Shown here: one piece after another, positions 47,393-56,328 of the stretch
Numbering within the stretch: position 1 is the stretch's first letter
How the letters are laid out: each line of letters opens with the position of its first letter
Notes under the pieces: generated by a model
Told to the model about the DNA's origin: nothing
Database searches by the model: none
The model's input: the letters and a program-made list of their open reading frames with translations, nothing else
Program-made: the position numbers and the translations under genes
NCBI RefSeq assembly: GCF_000348945.1
Contig: NZ_AOCK01000001.1
Location: 372,001-436,000, forward strand
DNA from: Paeniglutamicibacter gangotriensis Lz1y
GTDB taxonomy: Bacteria; Actinomycetota; Actinomycetes; Actinomycetales; Micrococcaceae
Direction of reading: 5' to 3'
Length of the DNA stretch: 64,000 nt

Positions 47393-50143
47393 CTACTGAT
47401 CCAGGAGCTGGAGTTCGCGGGCTGCATCAACGCATTGCTGGCGATTGGACACGCCAAAAGTGACAAAAAGGCTCTTGAGATACCATTTGACTGTGTTGAT
47501 GCCGATATACAGCGACTGGGCGATTTCCCGGTTCGAAAGGCCACGATCAACCATGATCAGGATCTCCCGTTCCCTTTCGGAGAGCATTGGTGCATCTCGC
47601 CGGCCCGGTACAAGTGCGGTAGTTGCCGGTTCCATGGATTCCTTGGCCCACGTAATGGCGCCGCTACTATCCTGTCCGAACAGTTTTCCAAGATCCAGGA
47701 TCCGCCCGATAAAGGCATGGATCGCTGCTGCGTTCCTGGGAACCCACGCTCCCGATTCCACGGCGCCGGATAGTGAGCGGAGCAGTTCGCGGCAATTCTG
47801 CCTGCGTTCCACCAGCACCATAGGCAGATCCAAGCCGTGGCAAATGGTCAAGACGTCCTTGAATTCCGCCTCGGCCTCTTCTTGATGCCCCGCTGCCTGC
47901 AACGCTTCTGCCAGTGCCAACCGGGCATGCAGAATCTCGTCCTTGTTTCCATGCTCCCGGCGTTGTGCCAACAACTTCGCGGCAAGAGCCGCCGTGGTTG
48001 ACGCGTTGCCGGGCTGGCCGGAGAGCAACATGGACGCAAGGGTTGCAAGTTCCCGGGAGTCATCCACTGCATCCGTGATGTGTGGGTAGGAAAATGCTGT
48101 TCGGCCGTCATCTTGCCACGGGAGGCCCAGATTGGCCCGATCCGCCATGAGCCGCGTGGACAGCCGCGGAAGATCTAGGGCCGCTGCAATTTGTTCGCCG
48201 GCTTCGATGGTCTGGGTGGAGCCCTCCACGTCACCTCGCAAGGCCTGCAGCCTGGCAAGCGTGCTGTAGGTGGCCATCATAAAGTCAGCCACACCTGCGT
48301 GGGCACCCAATTCCTGAGCTTCGACAAGCAATTTTTCCGCTTCTCCAAAGGCGCCGCGCAAATACAACAGTTGCCCAAGCAGTCCACCGGCCAACTTGGC
48401 GGCGTGCGACTGCCGGCCGGCAGAACGGCGTCCCAACTCCAGGGCAGCTTCCAGGTGCCGCTGGGCGGTGTCGATATCCAATTGGGCGAATGCGGCAAGA
48501 CCGGCAAAACAGTGGCCGTAAACCTCGCTGAAGGGACCCGAAGTTTGGTCGTGGGCCACACGGGCCGCATCCTGCGTGGCCATAGCTGCAGCGAAGCTCC
48601 CCTTTTGGAGTTCTGCGTAGGTGGCAATGTTGGCCGCAACCGAAACGATCCAGGGCCGCAATGGTTTTGTCGACTCGAGTACCAACACTCTCAAATCATT
48701 GGTGAGTACTATCTGGTCGGCGTACATTTCAAGGCAACGGCGGACCACCAGGGCCTCCAGCCTCAGTTCTTCCTGATCCTCGGTCCCCAGCGCGCTATCT
48801 GGCCCCAACAAGATCTCAGCCTGCTCGAGGGCGGTACGGGATTCTATCGGGAAGTGCAACAGGCAATTGGCCCAAGCAATTGCCATCTGGAGTCTTGGCC
48901 GTGGTCCGACGCGGGCGGGCGGCAGCTTCTCCACCATGGCCAGCAGCGTCGACATTTGGGAGTGCTCGACCTTGAGCATGGCGTCGGATTCAACGACGTC
49001 AACAGCAAACTCGATGTCTCCGGCGGCCAGGGCATGGTCGACTGCCTCGCTGGTGTGGTTGTGCTCCGCATACCAATGTGCCGCTTTCCGGTGGAGCTCG
49101 GCAACCCGATCGGGTTCGTCACGCTCTAGTCTCTTCCTCAGATACTCCACGAAAAGGTGGTGGTAACGATACCAGGATCCGTCCACGTCCAAGGGCTGCA
49201 GAAAAAGGTCGCGGGCTTGGACCTTCTCGAGCATGGCCTGGCCGCGCCGGACGCCGGAAAGGGTGGAGGCAAGATCGGCGCAGGTCCGTTCCGTGACGGA
49301 GGTGCTGAGCAGGAAATCCAGGACCTCGGGTTCCAAGGTGTCTAGGACGTTCTCCGCAAGGTACTCGCCGATGGCCTGGTGCCTGCCGGAAATCTTCTGC
49401 ACGATCCCGGAAACGTCGCTTTGCCCGCGTAACGACAGCGAGGTCAATTGCAGAGCGGCGGCCCACCCGTCCGTTGATTCAAGGAGCGAGTCGATGTCAT
49501 CGTTGGTGAGCTCAAGTCGGTTGATTCCCACGAGCAGTTGCCAGCTCTCGCGGTGGTCGAAGCGCAGAGACGTTGCATCTACCTCAACCAACTGGTCGCG
49601 GACACGCAGGCGCCCCAAGGGGAGCCCGTTGCGGGTGCGACTGGTGATCACAAAACGGAGGCTCTCCGGTCCCTCGTCCAGCAATCGTTCCAGTACGGCG
49701 CGGGCGCGCGGGTCGAGGATGCGGTGCCAGTCGTCGAGTGCAATGACGGTGGGACGCCGGCTTTCGGCCAGCGCGTTGATGATCGAGGGAACCACATACT
49801 TCTCCGCATCATCGGGGCGCTCCTGGAGAAGTTGGAGTAGCTGTGGATCCAGTTCCGTTCCGGCCTTGAGCAGGGACTCGATCAAATGCGACATGAACCA
49901 AATGGTGTTGTTGTCGTCCTTGTCTAAGGAAAACCATGCAATGACGAAGTTGTCGTCGGCGAGTTCGGCCACCCACTGGGCGGCAAGAGTCGATTTGCCG
50001 TATCCGGCAGGGCCATGCAGGAGAGCCAGACGTTTGTTGCCGCCCGCAGCCAGAACAGCGGTGAGGCGCTTGCGCTCCACCCAACTCATCACCGGGGTAG
50101 GTGGCTGGAATTTCGTAGCCGCAGTTGGCGGACCCAGAGGCAT
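47393..50143 (-). CDS. LuxR-family LAL/MalT-type STAND ATPase regulator
   Basis: 916 residues. N-terminal P-loop STAND ATPase with Walker A GPAGYGKST (44-52) and Walker B-like VIALDDW, MalT-like winged-helix region, a long helical TPR-like sensor domain in the middle (about 400-780, alanine/leucine repeats such as AQRHLEAALELGRRS), and a C-terminal LuxR HTH (LSEREREILIMVDRGLSNREIAQSLYIGINTVKWYLKSLF). Such proteins activate promoters after binding an inducer and ATP. ATG 50143 after GAGGAGAG. It follows the five-gene carboxylase operon on the same strand, and a CCACCC/GGGTGG hairpin precedes it, so it is the likely activator of that operon. Confidence 0.9.
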   Translation of the reverse strand: MPLGPPTAATKFQPPTPVMSWVERKRLTAVLAAGGNKRLALLHGPAGYGKSTLAAQWVAELADDNFVIAWFSLDKDDNNTIWFMSHLIESLLKAGTELDPQLLQLLQERPDDAEKYVVPSIINALAESRRPTVIALDDWHRILDPRARAVLERLLDEGPESLRFVITSRTRNGLPLGRLRVRDQLVEVDATSLRFDHRESWQLLVGINRLELTNDDIDSLLESTDGWAAALQLTSLSLRGQSDVSGIVQKISGRHQAIGEYLAENVLDTLEPEVLDFLLSTSVTERTCADLASTLSGVRRGQAMLEKVQARDLFLQPLDVDGSWYRYHHLFVEYLRKRLERDEPDRVAELHRKAAHWYAEHNHTSEAVDHALAAGDIEFAVDVVESDAMLKVEHSQMSTLLAMVEKLPPARVGPRPRLQMAIAWANCLLHFPIESRTALEQAEILLGPDSALGTEDQEELRLEALVVRRCLEMYADQIVLTNDLRVLVLESTKPLRPWIVSVAANIATYAELQKGSFAAAMATQDAARVAHDQTSGPFSEVYGHCFAGLAAFAQLDIDTAQRHLEAALELGRRSAGRQSHAAKLAGGLLGQLLYLRGAFGEAEKLLVEAQELGAHAGVADFMMATYSTLARLQALRGDVEGSTQTIEAGEQIAAALDLPRLSTRLMADRANLGLPWQDDGRTAFSYPHITDAVDDSRELATLASMLLSGQPGNASTTAALAAKLLAQRREHGNKDEILHARLALAEALQAAGHQEEAEAEFKDVLTICHGLDLPMVLVERRQNCRELLRSLSGAVESGAWVPRNAAAIHAFIGRILDLGKLFGQDSSGAITWAKESMEPATTALVPGRRDAPMLSEREREILIMVDRGLSNREIAQSLYIGINTVKWYLKSLFVTFGVSNRQQCVDAARELQLLDQ

Positions 50144-50378
50144 TTGCTGGCTCTCCTCGATGCACGCCGTCCACCCAACCCGCGTTTGCGGGTTGGGTGG
50201 ACGGACAATAAACACATGTCATGTGACTTTGGTCATGCTATCAGTTCGCGGCTGGGCGCATCCGGAATGGACCTTACCCATGGGGGCTTTGCCTTGCTTG
50301 TGCCACCGAGCAAAGCAAAACCGGGCGTTCCCACGAGTGCCACACCGGCCAAAAACCCGGCAGACCGCGGCGAAGGCC
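50144..50378. other. Intergenic region between carboxylase operon end and LAL regulator
   Basis: 235 bp without a gene. It contains the LAL leader hairpin (50167-50204) and a palindrome CACATG-T-CATGTG (50213-50225). A weak GCTTTGC/GCAAAGC pairing near 50285-50320 could end the carboxylase operon. Confidence 0.5.
50167..50204. promoter_or_regulatory. Perfect 17-bp hairpin in the LAL regulator leader
   Basis: Arms 50167-50183 and 50188-50204, loop GTTT, ending 24 bp before the ATG. The arms contain CCACCCAACCC / GGGTTGGGTGG, resembling the GGGTGGGT repeats before the carboxylase operon. It could be an operator, an attenuator or both. Confidence 0.6.
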
Positions 50379-51182
50379 TTACTTGAAACCCGCCATGAGG
50401 GTGATGACATCTTCCGGCACCGCAGCGGCAGGCAGCTGGGAAAAATAGAAACCGGAGTCGGGAAGCGGCGAGGTGCTCGTGCCCCAGAATCCGCCACTCA
50501 ACACCTGGCCTTCGATCTCCGGCTCCCTGAACGCAACGGAATCTTCCGACCTGATCCCCAAGGTCCAGCGGTAGTTTTGGGCCACGTTGATGATGGGGGT
50601 GTAGACCTCGAGCCCCACCGCTGGGAGCTGTGCGGACCCCGCTGGTGTCCGGTCATCGAGCAAGACTCCGGCAATCGGAAGCGCGGAGAAATTCCGCAAC
50701 CAATCGGCGACGTACATCGAGGCGTTCTCCGCATCATCGGCGTCCAGGTCCGCGGCGTCGTCCTTTCCGGAGAAGGCATGGGTGGCGACCAGCCATGCCA
50801 TGGGAGATGGGACATGCAACACCACGGCTTCCCGTTGTGTCTGCGAAAACGTCTTGGCGATACCCATGACAAGTTCAAGGGTCTGTGCATCGGCCAGCAT
50901 GGTTCGCAGGGCAAAGCCCGTCCGGCTTCTGGCGGACATATCCTCGTGCAGGGATTGGCCGGTCGCCATCCGGTGTGCATAAAACCGGTCGAGATGAAGC
51001 AAAGCGGCATCCGGCTTGAGCAGCCCCTGTGCCTGGCCAATGAAATTGGCGTAGGCCATGGGATCTTCCCACGGGATGGGACGGTTTTGCAGTATCACCG
51101 CCTGGGAGTAATCGAGGTGGTCAAGAATCACTGCATGCTTCCGGCCGGATTGCGGCTCGGCGATGACATTTGCCAGATTCAC
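50379..51182 (-). CDS. Fifth protein of the ketone-carboxylase operon (unassigned; possible epsilon-subunit equivalent)
   Basis: 267 residues, soluble, no signal peptide or membrane helix. I do not recognise a domain; notable segments are RKHAVILDHLDYSQAVILQNRPIPWEDPMAYANFIGQAQGLL and WTLGIRSEDSVAF, with an acidic stretch KDDAADLDADDAEN in the middle. GTG start at 51182 after AGGAAAGGAG at ideal spacing; the frame is open further upstream without support. It is the last gene of a five-gene operon whose other members match acetophenone-carboxylase subunits, and acetophenone carboxylase has a fifth, about 34-kDa subunit. Equivalence is inference from position and size. Confidence 0.7.
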   Translation of the reverse strand: MNLANVIAEPQSGRKHAVILDHLDYSQAVILQNRPIPWEDPMAYANFIGQAQGLLKPDAALLHLDRFYAHRMATGQSLHEDMSARSRTGFALRTMLADAQTLELVMGIAKTFSQTQREAVVLHVPSPMAWLVATHAFSGKDDAADLDADDAENASMYVADWLRNFSALPIAGVLLDDRTPAGSAQLPAVGLEVYTPIINVAQNYRWTLGIRSEDSVAFREPEIEGQVLSGGFWGTSTSPLPDSGFYFSQLPAAAVPEDVITLMAGFK

Positions 51183-51300
51183 TGTATTTGCTCCTTTCCT
51201 TGCACGGACCTTGCTGGATGATTGGTGACGGTGAAGCGGTGCCTCCCGCCATGGCCGGGGCCAGGGACGGAAAGGCACCACTTCACCGATGATGCGCGGC

Positions 51301-53616
51301 TCAGGACTTGTGGAGCACGGTTTCCCCGTACTTCGCCTCAAGCTCGCGGATCCTCTTGTCTTGGGCCTCGATCTTTAGCACACGGCGATCCGGGATCATG
51401 ACCAATGGGATCTCGCTGAGCTTCCCCTTCACCCGCTGTGGTTCCTGCCCGCCCCAGTGGGTGGCGAAGACCTCTTCATCGTTGTCCTGGCCCCAGGAAC
51501 CGTAGTAGAGCAGATCCGCCGGTGGCTCCTCCGTGACAAAGTCCTTGATGAACTCCCTGAACGGCGTGCCACGGGCGATGCGGCGCTTGCGTGCCTCGGC
51601 CCGCGCGTCCTTCGTGCCCTGGACATCGACAACGAAGGTCTCCGGATTCCAGACCACTGCGTACAGGTCGGTGGCAACCTGGGCGGAAATCCTATCGAGC
51701 TGCAGGTCGGTCGCCACCATCTCCGGGTCGCGTTCCAGGACGTCGCCGTAGCCTCCACCGGAACCCTGGGAGATCATGTACAGCTCGCCCTCCTTGGCCA
51801 CATCGAACTGGAGCCCCATGTGGGCGCTCTGGTAGGAGCCGCCCTCGTAGGGCTGCTCGTTCATGATGCGCTCGATCGACAGGTCGAACTGCGAGGGATC
51901 CTTGCGGATGATGTCGTAGATGTTGATCCCCTTGACGATCGACAGCGGGTACGTCGGGCAGCCATAGCCACCAAACATTCCGGTGATCGAGGAGAACTTT
52001 GAGCCGGAGGTCACCGTCATGAATCCCCAGTTGGGCGTTCCTCGGGAGGCGACGATCATCTCGTATCCCATGCCGCCGCGGTACTTGCCGAAGCCCTGGT
52101 TGTCACGCACCAGCCGCTTGGACACCAGCTGCAGGAACGGGACCTCCTCCTCCATGACCTCCTGTTCGGCAATGTCGGCCATGGCGCAGAACAACGGGGC
52201 CACCGCGTCTTCGCCGTCCCTGAAGGCCTTGGCCCCGCCGCCCATCCCGTTCAGGTCGGCACACAGGTTGCCCACCTGCTCACCGTGCTGGGTGGTGCCG
52301 CCCCACAGGAAATCGTTGATCTGGTTGAACCACGGGGCGATCACGTTGGAGTATTTCTTGGGGGTGGAGAACTGCAGCTTGGCATATGCGGTCTGCAGCG
52401 CCGAGAAACCCCTGAAGGAGCCCTGCAGCGACTGGCCCACCGGTGCGTCGTAGCCGGCGTCGGCCCACGAATGCTCCTCGGAAATCACCTCGATGGGGGA
52501 CAACGCGCCCGTGCTTCGTGGCAGGTCGGGCCACCAATAGGAGAGGATCGCCTGGGTCATGAAGGCCTTGGTGGACCCCAGGGGCGAGTTGATGGCACGA
52601 TTGAGGATTTCCGGTCCGGTGCCGGTCAGATCGACGATCAGCCGGTCACCCTTGACCGTGATCTTGCAGGCGAACTTGATGAGGATGTTTTCCTTCAACG
52701 TGGAATCCATGAACTGATTGAACGTCACGGTGCCATCGGGCAGTTCCTTGATGCGCCGGCGCACCTCGACCTCGACATTTTCCACGGTGACGCGCAGGGC
52801 CGCCACGAATGACTCTTGGCCGACCTCCTCGATAATGCGGTCCACGGACTCGATGACCCGGCGCACCGCGCCCATTTTCACCTTGATGTCCGCAAGCATC
52901 AGCTTCGGATCACGGGTGGAGTGCTGGAGGAAGGTCAACAGGTCGCGGCGGAGGTGGCCGCGCTCCACGATCTTGATCGGGGAAGCCCGCAATCCGTCAT
53001 CGAAGGGGGTCTCCGAACCCGAGGGCATGCCCCCGGGTTCGCAGGCGCCGTTCTCGCCCTCGTGGATGGTGGCCCCGACCCAGGCAATGATCTGGCCATC
53101 GCGCATCACGGGCACGAGCATTGACTGGTCGGTGTTGTGCACCATGCCGTAACGCGAGTCGTTGTGGAAGAATCCGTCGCCGGGGTGGATGCCCACGGTC
53201 GGCTCGTCTTTCCAGTTCTTCATGATGTAGCGGATTGGGTGGTGCAGGACCGCGGAGAAGGCGATCACGCCGCGGTTGGACAGGTAGGTCACATCCCCTT
53301 CCGCTGTGTACACGGCCACCGAAAGATCGGCCCACTTGGCGCCAGGGGCCGCGCCCATGCTCTCGCACATTTCGAAGGCCTCGTCCAGGGACCCTGCCAG
53401 GCGCTTGCGGATCCGGTCCATCTCCAAGGGGCTGATGCCCTTGGAAATGCACTCGTCCTCGTAGGCGGTGCGCGCGTGGATCTGGTGGTTGCGCATGATC
53501 TCCGGGTCGGGGCCCAGGAACAGCGTGGTCTCGTCCATGAATTTGTCGACCCACTGCTGTTCCTGTGCGCTCAGGATTTCTTGCGGGTTTCCGGTGTCAT
53601 TGGTTGTCAGCGTCAT
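51301..53616 (-). CDS. HyuB-like subunit of acetone/acetophenone-type carboxylase
   Basis: 771 residues (about 86 kDa), hydantoinase B/oxoprolinase fold, matching in size acetone carboxylase alpha (about 776) and the large subunit of acetophenone carboxylase. Recognisable segments are VGIHPGDGFFHNDSRYGMVHNTDQ, GRIVDLTGTGPEI-type core (RLIVDLTGTGPEILNRAINSP), the KYRGGMGYEMIVASRG region and QGSGGGYGDVLERDPEMV. These proteins host the carboxylation site. ATG 53616 after AAGGAG; the upstream TTG at 53625 is less likely. The HyuA-like gene ends 6 bp upstream of it. Confidence 0.85.
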   Translation of the reverse strand: MTLTTNDTGNPQEILSAQEQQWVDKFMDETTLFLGPDPEIMRNHQIHARTAYEDECISKGISPLEMDRIRKRLAGSLDEAFEMCESMGAAPGAKWADLSVAVYTAEGDVTYLSNRGVIAFSAVLHHPIRYIMKNWKDEPTVGIHPGDGFFHNDSRYGMVHNTDQSMLVPVMRDGQIIAWVGATIHEGENGACEPGGMPSGSETPFDDGLRASPIKIVERGHLRRDLLTFLQHSTRDPKLMLADIKVKMGAVRRVIESVDRIIEEVGQESFVAALRVTVENVEVEVRRRIKELPDGTVTFNQFMDSTLKENILIKFACKITVKGDRLIVDLTGTGPEILNRAINSPLGSTKAFMTQAILSYWWPDLPRSTGALSPIEVISEEHSWADAGYDAPVGQSLQGSFRGFSALQTAYAKLQFSTPKKYSNVIAPWFNQINDFLWGGTTQHGEQVGNLCADLNGMGGGAKAFRDGEDAVAPLFCAMADIAEQEVMEEEVPFLQLVSKRLVRDNQGFGKYRGGMGYEMIVASRGTPNWGFMTVTSGSKFSSITGMFGGYGCPTYPLSIVKGINIYDIIRKDPSQFDLSIERIMNEQPYEGGSYQSAHMGLQFDVAKEGELYMISQGSGGGYGDVLERDPEMVATDLQLDRISAQVATDLYAVVWNPETFVVDVQGTKDARAEARKRRIARGTPFREFIKDFVTEEPPADLLYYGSWGQDNDEEVFATHWGGQEPQRVKGKLSEIPLVMIPDRRVLKIEAQDKRIRELEAKYGETVLHKS

Positions 53617-53621
53617 TGCTC

Positions 53622-55799
53622 TCAAGCTCCTTGGAATTGAAGTTTGGTGGTCACATCGGTCGTATTGGTGGGGTCTTTGAGCAGCCAGACTGCGCCCTGC
53701 GGGGTTGGCTCAAGGCGCCATCCCGGTTCCACGAGGTAGGTGGTGCTCTCGGTGGTGACCAGCGCAGGGCCGTTGATCACGTAGTGGCTCTTCAGCGACA
53801 TCGTGTCGTAGATCGGCGTATTTACCGGATCCTCCTCATCGGTGAAGTGGATGGTGCGTTCGGCGACGGCCACCGGTTCGATGCGACGGGTTCCGCTGGA
53901 GTCCAGTGACTCGAATTGGACCACGTCCCCGTCGATGTAGGAGGCGACCCGGACCGTTTGCACGCGCACCCCGGCCTCGGGGGCTTGGGTGCCTTCGCCG
54001 TAGCGGTCGCCGAAGATGTCGGAGAATGTCTTGATTAGGTGCAACACGGCCCCGGTTCCCTTGACGCGGTTGATGTCGAAGGCGACTGCGGTGGTCACCA
54101 GCTGGTTGCCATAGCGCATGTCCATCTCCAGGCGGTACTTGACCGAATCGCGGTCGTACCCCTGGCGGACCAAGTCCTCGGCGCCCTTCTGCTCGAGCTC
54201 CTCGATGTAGTTGTTGATTGCGTCGTAGTCGTTGTAAAGACTGCGTTCCAGGGCGTCGTAGAGCACGATGTAGGCACTGCGTTCGTGGATGTGCAGCGGC
54301 TTCATGTTCCCCGCGCCGAGCGCGGAGAACACCGAGGCAAAGGGTGGGAAGAGGATCTTGCTGATGCCGGCACGGGACGCGATGCCGCAGGCGTGCAGCG
54401 GGCCGTTGCCGCCGTAGGCCAGCATGGTGTAGTCCTCGACCAAGCCGCCGCGGGTGCGCAGTTCCTTCTCGATGCCGATAGCCATTTCCTCGTCGACCGT
54501 GCGCTTGATGATCTTGGCGACCTGGATTGCTTCCAGATCCAGTTCGTCGGAGAAGGCCTCCTCGATCGCGTAGGCTGCTCGCTTCTTGTTCAGCGGGATG
54601 TAACCGTTGGCGTAGTTCTCCGGGTCCAGGTATCCCAGCACCAGATCGGCGTCGGTCACGGTGGGCCGCAGGCCGCCGCGGTCGTAGCAGGCCGGTCCCG
54701 GGTCGGAACCAGCGGATTCGGGACCGATCTTGATGGCACCGTGGATGCGGTCATAGGAAGCGATGGAGCCGCCGCCGGCGCCCAGGGTGTTCAGGTGGAT
54801 CATGGGTGCTGAGACCATCCAGCGACCAATGGTCGGCTGGAAATCGTAGTGCTTGATGCCGCCCTCGGGAACCAGCCCGATGTCGAAGGAAGTCCCGCCC
54901 ATGTCCATGGAGACCACGTTGCCCAGCCCCGTGGTTTCCGAGAGGTGCTGCGCGCCGCCGACACCGGCGATGGGACCCGAGTGGATGGTCTGCAGTGCAT
55001 CGGTGGAGTTTGGCTGGGCCATTCCGCCGGAGTTGTGGATCACCAGCATGGGCTTGTCGTAGCCCGATTCGCGCAGGTTGCTGGAGAGCTGGTTCAACGC
55101 GTGGAACATGGTTTGGTGAAGGAATGCGTCCACCACCGTCGACATGGCTCGGATGTATTCGCCCTTGCGCCCGGAAACCTGGCTGCTGAGCAACACCGGG
55201 ATCGCTCCAAGCTCATGGGCCGGGTATTCCTCGAGGATGATCTCCAGGATTCTTTCCTCGTGGTCGGCGTTCTCGGTGGCATTGGTCAGTGCCACGACGA
55301 TGGCTTCGGCCCCGTTGTCGACTAGTTCGCGGACCTGTTGGCGCACGTCTTCGTACATCAAGGGGACCAACACGGTGCCGATGGAATCGATGCGTTCCTT
55401 GACGGAACGCACAAGGTGGCGCGGGACAAGGGGCTCGGGGCGTTGTGCGTCGGCCATGTCGCCCTGCTTCAGGGGGTCGAGGCCTTCACCGTAACCGCGT
55501 CCGCGGGAAAGGTGGATGGTGTCCTCGAAACCGTGGGTGACCAAAACCCCGACGCGGGGTCCAACACCCTCGATCAATGCGTTGGTTCCCAACGTGGTCG
55601 CGTAGCGTACGGAGTCGACTTCCTTCAGCGCCTGCTGGCGGCTGACTCCGGCTCGATCGCACGCCAGGTCCAAGGCTTCATTGAAGCCCAAGGCCAGGTT
55701 GTGGTGGGTGGTCAGGGCCTTTGACTCTACATAGATGTCGTCCCAGACGAAAAAGCAGTCACTGAACGTACCACCGATGTCAACAGAAATGCGTTTCAT
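53622..55799 (-). CDS. HyuA-like subunit of acetone/acetophenone-type carboxylase (larger)
   Basis: 725 residues (about 79 kDa), hydantoinase A/oxoprolinase ASKHA-type ATPase. N-terminal phosphate motif SVDIGGTFSDCFFVW; central VSMDMGGTSFDIGLVPEGG and AYGGNGPLHACGIASRAGI; C-terminal beta-rich part ending LEPTPQGAVWLL. Size matches acetone carboxylase beta (about 717). It activates the ketone and/or bicarbonate by phosphorylation. ATG after AGGAG. Confidence 0.87.
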   Translation of the reverse strand: MKRISVDIGGTFSDCFFVWDDIYVESKALTTHHNLALGFNEALDLACDRAGVSRQQALKEVDSVRYATTLGTNALIEGVGPRVGVLVTHGFEDTIHLSRGRGYGEGLDPLKQGDMADAQRPEPLVPRHLVRSVKERIDSIGTVLVPLMYEDVRQQVRELVDNGAEAIVVALTNATENADHEERILEIILEEYPAHELGAIPVLLSSQVSGRKGEYIRAMSTVVDAFLHQTMFHALNQLSSNLRESGYDKPMLVIHNSGGMAQPNSTDALQTIHSGPIAGVGGAQHLSETTGLGNVVSMDMGGTSFDIGLVPEGGIKHYDFQPTIGRWMVSAPMIHLNTLGAGGGSIASYDRIHGAIKIGPESAGSDPGPACYDRGGLRPTVTDADLVLGYLDPENYANGYIPLNKKRAAYAIEEAFSDELDLEAIQVAKIIKRTVDEEMAIGIEKELRTRGGLVEDYTMLAYGGNGPLHACGIASRAGISKILFPPFASVFSALGAGNMKPLHIHERSAYIVLYDALERSLYNDYDAINNYIEELEQKGAEDLVRQGYDRDSVKYRLEMDMRYGNQLVTTAVAFDINRVKGTGAVLHLIKTFSDIFGDRYGEGTQAPEAGVRVQTVRVASYIDGDVVQFESLDSSGTRRIEPVAVAERTIHFTDEEDPVNTPIYDTMSLKSHYVINGPALVTTESTTYLVEPGWRLEPTPQGAVWLLKDPTNTTDVTTKLQFQGA

Positions 55800-55828
55800 G
55801 TCCTGTTTGCTCCTTTTGGAATTCTGGC

Positions 55829-56266
55829 TTAGCGATGCGAATGGTTGTGGTGGCCCTCGTGCGTCGAGCGCATGTCGGTGACGGCGTTTTCGCCCGGACC
55901 GTAGTCGACAACGAGTTCGGGGTCTTCCCCTCGTTCCTCCCATTGCGTACGCAGCGCATCGATGTCCCAGATCATGTCGATTGTCGGCGGGTGGCCCGGC
56001 GGAAGGTACTCGGTCTCCATCTGCGTGCCGCACTTCGGGCAGCAGTATTCGAGGATGCGGCAGTAGGCGGGGTCCGGTGAGAACGTGAACTCATACTTCT
56101 CCGGGTCAATGATCGGGGGGTGGATCTCGCGGGGGTCGCGGTCGTAGACAAGGGTGCCTTCCTTGTAGCTGCCGCGGGCGTCACCGAGGTTGTGGCCGCA
56201 TGGGCGGCACACCCACTGTTCGGTGGAAAGGTCGATGTAGAGGTATTCCGTCATGGGGACGCGCAT
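55829..56266 (-). CDS. Small zinc-ribbon subunit of acetone/acetophenone-type carboxylase
   Basis: 145 residues (about 16 kDa). Two cysteine pairs, WVCRPCGHNLGDA and YCCPKCGTQMETEY, form a zinc site; the spacing and the following LPPGHPP region resemble the gamma/15-kDa subunit of acetone and acetophenone carboxylases (which carry CECGH ... YFCPECGT). His-rich C-terminus (EGHHNHSHR). Start ambiguous between ATG 56266 and ATG 56254; neither has a strong ribosome site. Placed between the two HyuA-like genes. Confidence 0.83.
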   Translation of the reverse strand: MRVPMTEYLYIDLSTEQWVCRPCGHNLGDARGSYKEGTLVYDRDPREIHPPIIDPEKYEFTFSPDPAYCRILEYCCPKCGTQMETEYLPPGHPPTIDMIWDIDALRTQWEERGEDPELVVDYGPGENAVTDMRSTHEGHHNHSHR

Positions 56267-56328
56267 GGTCGGTGCCTGGCTTTCTGTCTTGGTGGTTCAA
56301 AAGGCGGAGCGAAGGAAAAGAGCAGTGG

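Noticed and set aside
49233-51221. 662-codon plus-strand open frame across the LAL gene and carboxylase operon end
   Set aside because: Antisense; Ser/Arg-rich and without domain, opposing strong coding signal on the minus strand.
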